A stretch of DNA of 58,901 nucleotides from Bacteroidota bacterium (lineage in GTDB: Bacteria > Bacteroidota > Bacteroidia > Bacteroidales > FEN-979), in the NCBI GenBank assembly GCA_026391735.1, contig JAPLDL010000014.1, positions 1 through 58,901 of the forward strand. Direction: 5' to 3'. The notes below the pieces were generated by a model. The model was not told where the DNA came from and did not search any database. It saw nothing but the letters and a program-made list of their open reading frames with translations. Numbering within the stretch: position 1 is the first letter of the stretch; every line of letters starts with the position of its first letter. Made by a program: the position numbers and the translations under genes. Shown piece after piece: positions 52,154 to 58,901 of this stretch.

Positions 52154-52161
52154 TATATTTG
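52154..52161 (+). promoter_or_regulatory. -7 box upstream of the outer-membrane protein
   Basis: TATATTTG matches TAnnTTTG 38 bp before the ATG at 52200. A second match, TACATTTG, lies just upstream at 52146-52153. One of the two is likely used. Confidence 0.55.
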
Positions 52162-52199
52162 TAAAAACATAGATAATTAACCTCTGATCAACATCAATT

Positions 52200-52901
52200 A
52201 TGAAAAATTTACTCATATCTGTTTTTTTCGTACTTTTTTCAGGTACGATACTTTTTGCCCAGGAGCAATCTACCCAGGCTCAAACTCAGCAGTCCACTTC
52301 AGCACCGAAGGCTACTACATCTCATATCAGCAGCGGATTTTACATTAAATTCGGTGGTTCTTTCCCAATGGGTAATTTTACTAATAATCAAAAATTTATT
52401 TATACTGATAACCTTGGAAATCACACTCTTACTTTCAACAACGGAAAATTCGGTGGCGCCTTCGATTTGGGGTTTTTGATTTATCTCGGTCCTGCATTTG
52501 CAAATAAACATTTACGTGCCGGTATTGACGCCACATTCATTACTGCTTCATTTAATCCGACAGACTCAGTTCCGCCTGCCGGTTCAAGTTCTTCAAAGAA
52601 GTTGGAATACTGGTATTACTTTGGGGGACAGAAATTCGGCCCACTCTTAACGATCAATCCTGTTGACCACCTGATGATTGACCTTTCCTACAAGATCAAT
52701 GCTACTGCCGCCTGGCACAGCAGCATGTGGGGTCTTAATCTTGCGCTCAATGAAGTCAGCCTTGGAATTCGTTACAGGTTTGTTCTGTTTGCTTTCCAGT
52801 ATAATTGGGGCAAGGTAGAATATACTTATAACCAGAGTCCCAATCCCAAAGAAAAGGTGTCGGTTGACACATTCAGGGTACTGTTTGGCTTTAAATTTTA
52901 G
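52200..52901 (+). CDS. Outer-membrane beta-barrel protein
   Basis: This 233-residue protein has a signal peptide (LLISVFFVLFSGTILFAQ, cleavage near 21), a Gln/Thr/Ser-rich linker (about 22-42) and a barrel-like region with alternating aromatic strands (GFYIKFGGSFPMGNF, SLGIRYRFVLFAFQYNWG), ending FGFKF. It has its own promoter boxes. It may belong to the export route of the pigment or may be an unrelated envelope protein. Confidence 0.85.
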   Translation: MKNLLISVFFVLFSGTILFAQEQSTQAQTQQSTSAPKATTSHISSGFYIKFGGSFPMGNFTNNQKFIYTDNLGNHTLTFNNGKFGGAFDLGFLIYLGPAFANKHLRAGIDATFITASFNPTDSVPPAGSSSSKKLEYWYYFGGQKFGPLLTINPVDHLMIDLSYKINATAAWHSSMWGLNLALNEVSLGIRYRFVLFAFQYNWGKVEYTYNQSPNPKEKVSVDTFRVLFGFKF

Positions 52902-52918
52902 ATTACTTTCCGGAATTA

Positions 52919-54235
52919 ATGAAAATCCCCTTTTTCCCTGAAATAGAAAGGAAAACACCTGAGGAGATAAAGAAGTTCCAGGAAGATGCCCTGGCTGGTT
53001 TATTGAAATACCTCAGTGAATACTCCATGTACTATAAAACACTGTTCAGGGAGTATTCGATAGATATACGCAGGATACGCCACCTGGAGGACCTTGTTCA
53101 TATTCCCCTCACAGATAAATCCAATCTTCAGCAGTTCAATAAGGATTTCATTTGTGTTCCGCACCGGGAAATAGTTGATTTCATCACTACTTCAGGTACC
53201 ATGGGGGATCCTGTGACAGTAGCTATGACCAACAGTGACCTTGACCGCCTGGCATATAATGAAGCCATCTCCTTTACTTGTGCTGATGGTTCTGCTGATG
53301 ACATATACCAGCTGATGACAACTCTTGATCGCAGGTTCATGGCAGGAATGGCCTATTTCCTCGGCATACGGATGATGGGTGCCGGAATCGTGAGGGTTGG
53401 AAACGGAATCCCTGAACTTCAATGGGATACCATTAACCGAATAAAGCCCAATGCCATCGTGGTCGTTCCATCATTTATTCTGAAAGTCATTGAATATGCT
53501 GAACAGAATGGAATCGACTACAGGTCTTCAAGCCTGGTTAAAGGTGTTTGCATAGGTGAGCCCCTGCGGAACCCCGACATGAGCCTGAATGCCCTTGGTA
53601 AGAAAATCCAGGAGAAATGGCCCTTAAAACTGTTTTCAACCTATGCTTCCTCCGAGATGGCTACTTCTTTTACAGAATGCAGGGAAGGCCAGGGCGGGCA
53701 TCATCATCCGGAACTGATCATCGTTGAATTTCTCGACGACAACGGCAATCCTGCTGTGGAAGGTCAGCCGGGCGAAGTCACAATAACCACCCTGGGAGTG
53801 AGGGGCATGCCGCTTCTGAGGTTCAAGACAGGAGATATTTGCTATCATCATACCGAACCTTGTGCATGCGGGAGGACAACCATGAGGCTTGGGCCTGTTA
53901 TAGGACGCAGGAAACAGATGATCAAGTTTAAAGGAACCACCCTTTACCCGCCTGCACTGTATGATATCCTTGATAATATCCCCTATATCAGGAATTATTA
54001 TGTTGAAGTATATACCAACGAGATCGGAACTGATGAAATTATTATCAATGCCGGTACAAGCCAATATAACCCCGAACAGGAGAAGGATGTAAAAGACCAT
54101 TTCAGGGCAAGGCTCAGGGTTGCTCCCCAGGTCAGGTTCCATAAACCGGAAGAAATCATGAAGATCCAGTTCCCTGAAGGCGGAAGGAAAGCGGTGAAAT
54201 TCATCGATAACCGCAACACAGAGAGACATTCCTGA
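52919..54235 (+). CDS. PaaK-type adenylate-forming ligase (CoA/ACP ligase)
   Basis: This enzyme of 438 residues belongs to the phenylacetate-CoA ligase family. The AMP-binding P-loop TSGTMGDP is at 91-98, the A5-type motif at STYASSEMATS, and a C-terminal GRRKQMIKFKG hinge and Lys-rich motif follow. It activates an aryl or acyl carboxylate as the adenylate and transfers it to CoA or ACP. As the only adenylate-forming enzyme in the cluster, it is the natural candidate to activate the 4-coumarate made by the TAL at 1814, although the two genes are 50 kb apart. It is the last gene of the right arm. Confidence 0.9.
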   Translation: MKIPFFPEIERKTPEEIKKFQEDALAGLLKYLSEYSMYYKTLFREYSIDIRRIRHLEDLVHIPLTDKSNLQQFNKDFICVPHREIVDFITTSGTMGDPVTVAMTNSDLDRLAYNEAISFTCADGSADDIYQLMTTLDRRFMAGMAYFLGIRMMGAGIVRVGNGIPELQWDTINRIKPNAIVVVPSFILKVIEYAEQNGIDYRSSSLVKGVCIGEPLRNPDMSLNALGKKIQEKWPLKLFSTYASSEMATSFTECREGQGGHHHPELIIVEFLDDNGNPAVEGQPGEVTITTLGVRGMPLLRFKTGDICYHHTEPCACGRTTMRLGPVIGRRKQMIKFKGTTLYPPALYDILDNIPYIRNYYVEVYTNEIGTDEIIINAGTSQYNPEQEKDVKDHFRARLRVAPQVRFHKPEEIMKIQFPEGGRKAVKFIDNRNTERHS

Positions 54236-54263
54236 TCCCACCCTGGTTCAAATCCCGATAATA

Positions 54264-54295
54264 TTTGGAAAAAACTTTCATTTGTTATAGTTTTG
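54264..54295 (+). promoter_or_regulatory. Complete Bacteroidota promoter (-33 and -7)
   Basis: TTTG at 54264-54267 and TAGTTTTG at 54288-54295 are separated by 20 bp, matching the TTTG-N19-21-TAnnTTTG consensus. It lies 40 bp before the secreted protein at 54336 and is the best promoter in the window. Confidence 0.75.
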
Positions 54296-54335
54296 CCATG
54301 TTGAAATAAAATCTGAAAACCTTAAACCAAAGCAT

Positions 54336-54968
54336 ATGAAAAAATCAGGCATTCTTTTATTAATGTGCTTCTTCGTTTTCGCAGGAAGCCATGGATTCTC
54401 ACAGAAACTGAAATCGGGGGATTTATCAGCCTTAAAAGGGCAAAAAGTGATCAACCTTCAGTTTGATTATTCAAAAATGAAAGTCGGAAAATTTAACAGC
54501 GATGATGAGTATGTTAAAAGTGCAACTGCCGACAGGAACAATAAAAAGCCCGGCACCGGTGATGCCTGGGCTTTAAAATGGAAAGCTGATCAGAAAGATC
54601 GTTACCCTGCTGCCTTTGCAGACATCTTTAACAAAAAAGCCGGGGATTGCGGGTTAGAACTGAAAGAAAATGCAACAGATGCTGCATACACTCTTATCGT
54701 TCATACCAACTTTCTTGAACAGGGTGTTGAAGCCTACGTTGCAGCCAAAGCATCTGAAGTTGATCTTGTAATCGATCTGGTAGAAACAAAGGCCCCCGAC
54801 AAGGTCATTGCCTCGATTGAAGCAAGTGGAAAAGGGAGCACCTCTAGAATGACTGTCGGCGGGGTTCCTGTAAGCAAAGAATCCTATGATCCGGGTGAAC
54901 GTATTTCTGAAGCTTATGAAGCAGCAGCAAAGCCACTTGGAAAATTTTTCTGTAAAGAACTGAAATAA
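54336..54968 (+). CDS. Secreted hypothetical protein
   Basis: This 210-residue protein has a signal peptide (to about SQ at residue 23). I do not recognise the mature domain. It is lysine- and aspartate-rich, with predicted alternation of strands and helices (AAYTLIVHTNFLEQG, EVDLVIDLVET) and two cysteines. It has its own promoter and a following terminator, so it is a single-gene transcript and probably marks the right border of the cluster. Confidence 0.75.
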   Translation: MKKSGILLLMCFFVFAGSHGFSQKLKSGDLSALKGQKVINLQFDYSKMKVGKFNSDDEYVKSATADRNNKKPGTGDAWALKWKADQKDRYPAAFADIFNKKAGDCGLELKENATDAAYTLIVHTNFLEQGVEAYVAAKASEVDLVIDLVETKAPDKVIASIEASGKGSTSRMTVGGVPVSKESYDPGERISEAYEAAAKPLGKFFCKELK

Positions 54969-54982
54969 AACTGTTTACTTAT

Positions 54983-55015
54983 AAAAAAGCTGCCTGATTT
55001 CAGGGCAGCTTTTTT
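54983..55015. terminator. Bidirectional rho-independent terminator
   Basis: A 12-bp stem AAAAAAGCTGCC/GGCAGCTTTTTT surrounds a 9-nt loop. A/T-rich flanks on both sides give U-tracts on either strand. It sits between convergent genes ending at 54968 (+) and 55029 (-). Confidence 0.85.
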
Positions 55016-55028
55016 ATTTATTTAATTG

Positions 55029-56678
55029 TTAAGGCTTTCGGTATACTTCAACTCCGGAAAAGTAGGTGGAAACTACTGATGCAGAGGGAATTTCATTCAC
55101 GCCAATGTTCATAATATCCCTGTCAAGTATCACGAAATCAGCATTCTTATTAACTTCCAGACTGCCTGTTTCATCTTCCCAGAAATCTGCTTTTGCAGCC
55201 CATATGGTTATTGACCTCAGGGCTTCTTCCCTGGATAGTGCATTGTTGGGCAGAAAACCATCTGCCGGCTTCCCTTCAGTATTCTTTCGCGCAACTGATG
55301 CATAGAAGGTCAGTAAAGGAGATATGTTCTCAATTGGGAAGTCGGTCCCGTTTGCAAGCCATCCGTTCTGATCAAGCAGGTTTTTGTATGCGTAGGCCCT
55401 GATTATCCTTTTTGGACCAAGTCGGTCTTCAGCCCATCCCATATCCGATGTTGCATGGGTGGCCTGGATCGACGGAATGATTGAAAAGTCCCTGAACTTA
55501 TGCAGATCTTCAGGATCTACAACCTGGCAATGCTCAATTCTCCAGCGAAGGTCGTTCGTGCCTTTCAGATATTCGCCGTAAATATCCAGCACTATTTTAT
55601 TTGCTGAATCCCCAATGGCATGCGTATTGACCTGGTATCCGCAATCGAGGCAGAGCTTGCATATTTTTCTTAATGAATCGGCAGAAACGACCTGTATTCC
55701 TTGCTGACCCGGCATGTCGGAATATCCTTGCTTCAGGAGAGCTGTCCGGCTGCCCAGGCTGCCATCAGCATACATTTTAACCGAACTGATACGAATACCG
55801 GATTTCCTCACAGGCCCTTTCATGACATAGGTAGTAAAATTCTCAATGCTTGGTTCAAGCATGGCATATATCCTGATCATCAATCGGGAACCGGTTCCGG
55901 ATGCCAGGCTGTCCAGCAGACCGGTGGTTCCTGCATCCAGGCCGGCATCACTGACCGTTGTAAGACCTGCTGCGCTGCACTTCTCCCTTGCTGAATTTAA
56001 AAGTTCAATCTGTTCTTCCCTGTCTGGTTTCGGGATGGCATTCCTCATATGATCTGCAGCCCTCTCACTGAGAATACCTGTAAGGCGGCCGTTCTTTATT
56101 TCAACTTCGGGAGGACTGAATAACTTTTTTGTATGGAAGCCGGCTTTCTGCAAGGCCTGCTTATTTGCAAGAACTACATGGCCGTCAATGCGCGTTAGAA
56201 CAACAGGGTTTTCAGGGAACAGCCTGTCCAGCTCGCTGCGGTCAGGGAAGTTCTTTTCCTCCCAAAGGTTTTGATCCCATCCTCTTCCTGCAATCCATTC
56301 GCCCGGTTTATGGCTGCCCGGATTTTTAAGGCGACCCAGGACTTCGTTAAACGATTTGCAACCATTAAGGGATATATATCTGAAATTCAGTGCATATCCA
56401 TAAAAATGGCAATGAGCGTCTATAAATCCCGGGAATACAGGCCTGCCACCGGCTTTAAGCATTTTTTGAGAGGAGTATTTTTCAAGAATGAACTTTGTAG
56501 ACCCTGTTGCCAGCACCTTGCCGTTTTTTACAGCCAAAGCCTCTACGATGGTAAATGCAGAATCCACAGTATAGATTTTTGCATCATACAGTATCAAATC
56601 GGTTGATATTTTCTTCATGTTGCAGGAGCATAGCAAGATAAGGAAAGGTAAACCTTGTGTTAATAACTTTTTATTCAT
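55029..56678 (-). CDS. Amidohydrolase (YtcJ-like, amidohydrolase family 3), lipoprotein
   Basis: This metal-dependent hydrolase of 549 residues has a lipoprotein signal peptide with lipobox LCSC at 16-19. The metal-binding HxH motif is in FIDAHCHF (H89, H91), with further motifs GRGWDQNLW and RIEHCQV. The ending NADFVILDRDIM is typical of the family. Substrates of YtcJ-like enzymes are mostly unknown. It lies outside the biosynthetic operons, beyond a strong bidirectional terminator, and is likely an ordinary chromosomal gene. Confidence 0.9.
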   Translation of the reverse strand: MNKKLLTQGLPFLILLCSCNMKKISTDLILYDAKIYTVDSAFTIVEALAVKNGKVLATGSTKFILEKYSSQKMLKAGGRPVFPGFIDAHCHFYGYALNFRYISLNGCKSFNEVLGRLKNPGSHKPGEWIAGRGWDQNLWEEKNFPDRSELDRLFPENPVVLTRIDGHVVLANKQALQKAGFHTKKLFSPPEVEIKNGRLTGILSERAADHMRNAIPKPDREEQIELLNSAREKCSAAGLTTVSDAGLDAGTTGLLDSLASGTGSRLMIRIYAMLEPSIENFTTYVMKGPVRKSGIRISSVKMYADGSLGSRTALLKQGYSDMPGQQGIQVVSADSLRKICKLCLDCGYQVNTHAIGDSANKIVLDIYGEYLKGTNDLRWRIEHCQVVDPEDLHKFRDFSIIPSIQATHATSDMGWAEDRLGPKRIIRAYAYKNLLDQNGWLANGTDFPIENISPLLTFYASVARKNTEGKPADGFLPNNALSREEALRSITIWAAKADFWEDETGSLEVNKNADFVILDRDIMNIGVNEIPSASVVSTYFSGVEVYRKP

Positions 56679-56709
56679 GGGCCAATGAGCTGAATTTGAT
56701 ATTAATATT

Positions 56710-56717
56710 CAAATTTA
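56710..56717 (-). promoter_or_regulatory. -7 box for the amidohydrolase
   Basis: The reverse strand reads TAAATTTG, 31 bp upstream of the ATG at 56678, within an AT-rich divergent intergenic region. Confidence 0.55.
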
Positions 56718-56762
56718 GAAAACAATTTTTTCGAAAACTTGACTTTGATACAAATGATTTTA

Positions 56763-56770
56763 TATTTTTG
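56763..56770 (+). promoter_or_regulatory. -7 box for the DUF6580 gene
   Basis: TATTTTTG lies 23 bp before the ATG at 56794. A possible -33 TTG at 56739-56741 leaves a 21-bp spacer. Confidence 0.55.
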
Positions 56771-56793
56771 TAAGATATTAACATGATATATTA

Positions 56794-57354
56794 ATGCTAT
56801 ATAAATCTATCACACCTAGATTTATTGTTGTTTTTTCAGTAATTCTTACTGCAGCCCTGTTACGGTTGCTCCCGCATTGGCCAAACTTTACGCCGATCGC
56901 GGCTATGGCTTTGTTTGCAGGTACCTATTTTGACAGAAAGCAATTTGCTTTCGCTATTCCGGTCGCCGCGATGTTCATCAGCGATCTCATTATTGGTCTG
57001 CACGCAAACATGCCTGCCGTTTATCTTAGTTTTGCTATTGCTGTTGTTCTGGGTATGGCTATCCGGAAGAAAGTTACGGTTGGATCAGTCTTTATGGCTT
57101 CTGTTGCCTCATCACTGATCTTTTTCCTGATCACCAACTTCTCTTCATGGCTGGCTATGGGACTGTATCCTAAAAATTTAATGGGCCTGGCCGAATGTTA
57201 TATTGCCGGTCTGGTATTTTTCAGGGATACAACTTACGGGTTCTCATTTTTTCTGAATGATCTGCTCGGAACAACATTTTTCAGCGCCGTATTTTACGGA
57301 GCCTTTTATCTTGTTCAGATGAGGTTTCCGGTACTTGACAGGTCAAGGTTTTAG
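56794..57354 (+). CDS. DUF6580 family membrane protein
   Basis: This integral membrane protein of 186 residues has about five hydrophobic segments. The N-terminal motif LRLLPHWPNFTPIAAMALFAG and FAIPVAAMFISDLIIGLH match the DUF6580 family of putative transport proteins, related to ECF-transporter substrate-binding components. Its substrate is unknown. It overlaps tail-to-tail by 4 bp with the GroES-like gene on the other strand. It is not obviously linked to the pigment cluster. Confidence 0.85.
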   Translation: MLYKSITPRFIVVFSVILTAALLRLLPHWPNFTPIAAMALFAGTYFDRKQFAFAIPVAAMFISDLIIGLHANMPAVYLSFAIAVVLGMAIRKKVTVGSVFMASVASSLIFFLITNFSSWLAMGLYPKNLMGLAECYIAGLVFFRDTTYGFSFFLNDLLGTTFFSAVFYGAFYLVQMRFPVLDRSRF

Positions 57355-57731
57355 ACAAACATCTCCTCTTCTCTTTGAAGAAGCAGGATGGAATTCTGAG
57401 ACACAATAAAGTACTTTTCGTCATTGAAAATTATTTCAATGGCTCCTTTTTGAAGAAAAATTGCAAGATCTCCTTCTCTTGCTTGAAGAGGTATGTAATT
57501 AATTCTTTCTTCATTCTTTTTCCAGCTTTCAGTTGAATCATCCATTGGCGGTGAAACCGGGTATCCAGGTCCTGTTTTCACGACAAATCCTGTCTGAATC
57601 TCCTCCTTCTCCTGATAACCCGGGGGAAGAAACAAGCCGGCTTTTGTTTTGTTGGATATTTTTTTTGGCCTTATCAAAACCCTGTCCCCAACAACAATGA
57701 GTTTCTTCAACTTTGCATCACTGTCATTCAT
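57351..57731 (-). CDS. GroES-like co-chaperonin
   Basis: This 126-residue protein has a Cpn10 fold: KKLIVVGDRVLIRPKKISNKTKAGLFLP near the N-terminus, including a mobile-loop-like stretch, then GFVVKTGPG and FLQKGAIEIIFNDEKYFIV. It is longer than classical GroES (about 95 residues), with an inserted segment around YPVSPPMDDSTESW. I chose the ATG at 57731 because a TACCTTTG promoter box lies at 57752-57759; a longer open frame up to 57812 would include that box. No groEL follows, so it is a second, stand-alone Cpn10 of the type common in Bacteroidota. Confidence 0.85.
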   Translation of the reverse strand: MNDSDAKLKKLIVVGDRVLIRPKKISNKTKAGLFLPPGYQEKEEIQTGFVVKTGPGYPVSPPMDDSTESWKKNEERINYIPLQAREGDLAIFLQKGAIEIIFNDEKYFIVSQNSILLLQREEEMFV

Positions 57732-57751
57732 ATGTTGATAATTATCTTTTC

Positions 57752-57759
57752 CAAAGGTA
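57752..57759 (-). promoter_or_regulatory. -7 box for the GroES-like gene
   Basis: The reverse strand reads TACCTTTG, 20 bp upstream of the ATG at 57731. It supports the shorter start for this gene. Confidence 0.55.
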
Positions 57760-57801
57760 CTCTTTATCTCTGGAAACGGGATTCGGGCTTGGAAAAAATG
57801 G

Positions 57802-57809
57802 TATTTTTG
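57802..57809 (+). promoter_or_regulatory. -7 box for mutL
   Basis: TATTTTTG lies 40 bp before the mutL start at 57850 and is divergent from the GroES-like promoter. Confidence 0.5.
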
Positions 57810-57849
57810 CATAGATATTCTAATACAGGATCAGCTTCAAAATTATCAT

Positions 57850-58901
57850 ATGACCGATATTATCAGGATGTTGCCTGAATCAGTCGCTAACCAGATAGCT
57901 GCCGGAGAGGTCGTTCAAAGGCCTGCCTCGGCAGTTAAAGAATTGCTGGAAAACACTATCGATGCCGGAGCTACCGAGGTTAAACTGATCATTAAAGAAG
58001 CTGGCCGGGCTCTAATTCATGTGATCGATAATGGAAGCGGAATGTCAGAAAGGGATGCAAGGATGTGTTTCGAGCGCCATGCCACTTCCAAAATTCAGAA
58101 CGCCAATGACCTGCTTTCAATCCGTACACTTGGATTCCGTGGAGAAGCCCTGGCTTCAATCGCCTCGGTGGCCCAGGTTGAACTCCGGACAAAAAAAAAC
58201 GAGGATGAGATCGGTACACAGCTTGTAATAGAAGGGTCGGAAGTCAGGAGCCACTTACCGGTAAGCACTCCCAACGGAACCAGCATCCAGGTTAAGAACC
58301 TTTTCTTTAATGTGCCCGCGAGAAGGAATTTCCTTAAATCCAACACTTCGGAATTAAAATATATACAGGATGAATTCTTCCGTGTCACTCTTGTTCACCC
58401 CGACATCGCATTCACGATGTACCATCATGACAAAGTGCTGTTTCAGCTTCCTGCCTCAAACCTGAGACAACGTATAGTCGCCTTGTTTGGCTCCGGGTAT
58501 AACAAGAAACTGGTACCAGTGGAACAACAAACCAACATGGTGAATATCATTGGATTTATTGGTAAACCTGAATTCGCGAGAAAGTCCAGGGGCGAGCAAT
58601 TTTTCTTTGCGAACGGAAGGTTCATCAAAAACCCATACCTGCATCATGCTGTTGAAGCAGCTTTCAGGGAGCTTATCCCCAAGGATTCATTTCCGTCATA
58701 TTTCCTTTACCTTGAACTGGACCCTGCCAATATTGACGTGAACATTCATCCGACAAAAACTGAAATAAATTTTACCGACAGTAAAAGCATCTATGCGATA
58801 CTTCATGCCGCAGTGAGACAGTCCCTGGGAAAGTACAACCTCACTTCCGTTCTGGATTTCGAGCAAGAACAAACCATGGAAATCCCCCCGCTGAAACCTG
58901 G
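57850..58901 (+). CDS. mutL: DNA mismatch repair protein MutL, N-terminal part (cut by window end)
   Basis: The first 350 codons of MutL are present and the gene runs past the window edge. The GHKL ATPase motifs are clear: [20 protein letters not shown] with the catalytic Glu/Asn helix, then IDNGSGM, RHATSK and [12 protein letters not shown]. The second domain motifs FFANGRFIK and DVNIHPTK are also present. MutL couples mismatch recognition by MutS to strand removal. It is a housekeeping gene and lies beyond the right border of the cluster. Confidence 0.96.
   Translation, partial: MTDIIRMLPESVANQIAAGEVVQRPASAVKELLENTIDAGATEVKLIIKEAGRALIHVIDNGSGMSERDARMCFERHATSKIQNANDLLSIRTLGFRGEALASIASVAQVELRTKKNEDEIGTQLVIEGSEVRSHLPVSTPNGTSIQVKNLFFNVPARRNFLKSNTSELKYIQDEFFRVTLVHPDIAFTMYHHDKVLFQLPASNLRQRIVALFGSGYNKKLVPVEQQTNMVNIIGFIGKPEFARKSRGEQFFFANGRFIKNPYLHHAVEAAFRELIPKDSFPSYFLYLELDPANIDVNIHPTKTEINFTDSKSIYAILHAAVRQSLGKYNLTSVLDFEQEQTMEIPPLKP

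Overview
The window looks like chromosomal DNA of a Bacteroidota bacterium. It has TAnnTTTG-type -7 promoter boxes (at least 15 start-proximal matches), a TonB-dependent receptor with a carboxypeptidase-like N-terminal domain, Bacteroidota-style outer-membrane proteins, and a tyrosine ammonia-lyase that closely resembles the Flavobacterium enzyme. I cannot name the genus. Almost the whole window is one large biosynthetic gene cluster of the aryl polyene / flexirubin type, about 155-54235. It is flanked by housekeeping genes: tRNA-Arg(ACG) on the left, and an amidohydrolase, a DUF6580 membrane protein, a GroES-like protein and the start of mutL on the right.

Left arm (1814-31605, all + strand, mostly overlapping or closely spaced genes). 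Tyrosine ammonia-lyase would make the 4-coumarate starter. It is followed by a FabG ketoreductase, a ketosynthase, an ACP, a lipid acyltransferase fused to a B12-binding radical SAM domain, and an incomplete dehydratase. Next come two tandem copies of an HTH-like small protein plus a BtrH_N acyltransferase-like protein, an ABC ATPase and ABC-2 permease, a thioesterase, a ketosynthase, a degenerate ketosynthase and an ACP. Two successive KS/chain-length-factor pairs follow, then a polysaccharide deacetylase, a LolA-like carrier, a lipoprotein, a second dehydratase, a thioesterase, two crotonases and a DarB-like KAS III. The arm ends with a radical SAM/3-hydroxyacyl-CoA dehydrogenase fusion, a haem-binding protein, a fifth FabF-type ketosynthase, an ACP and an acyltransferase.

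Middle (31665-34468, - strand): two B12-binding radical SAM proteins. Right arm (34531-54235, + strand): a GT2/DUF2062 glycosyltransferase, an MMPL/RND exporter fused to PlsC and methyltransferase domains (reading frame broken), and a second CrtI-like FAD oxidoreductase. These are followed by a C45 acyltransferase, another radical SAM protein, a TonB receptor, an O-methyltransferase, an ABC-2 permease broken by a perfect 19-bp tandem duplication, a third HTH-like/BtrH_N pair, an ACP, a sulfotransferase, an outer-membrane protein and a PaaK-type adenylate-forming ligase.

Expected logic: TAL makes an aryl starter and the PaaK-like ligase activates it. The KS/CLF pairs, FabG and a probably heteromeric dehydratase build a polyene on ACPs. 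The LolA-like protein, lipoprotein, MMPL and ABC systems export it or place it in the envelope. Radical SAM, O-methyl-, glycosyl-, sulfo- and acyltransferases decorate it. The most unusual content is the thrice-repeated HTH-like + BtrH_N module tied to ABC-2 permeases, the radical SAM fusions, and two dehydratases that each carry only one half of the catalytic pair.
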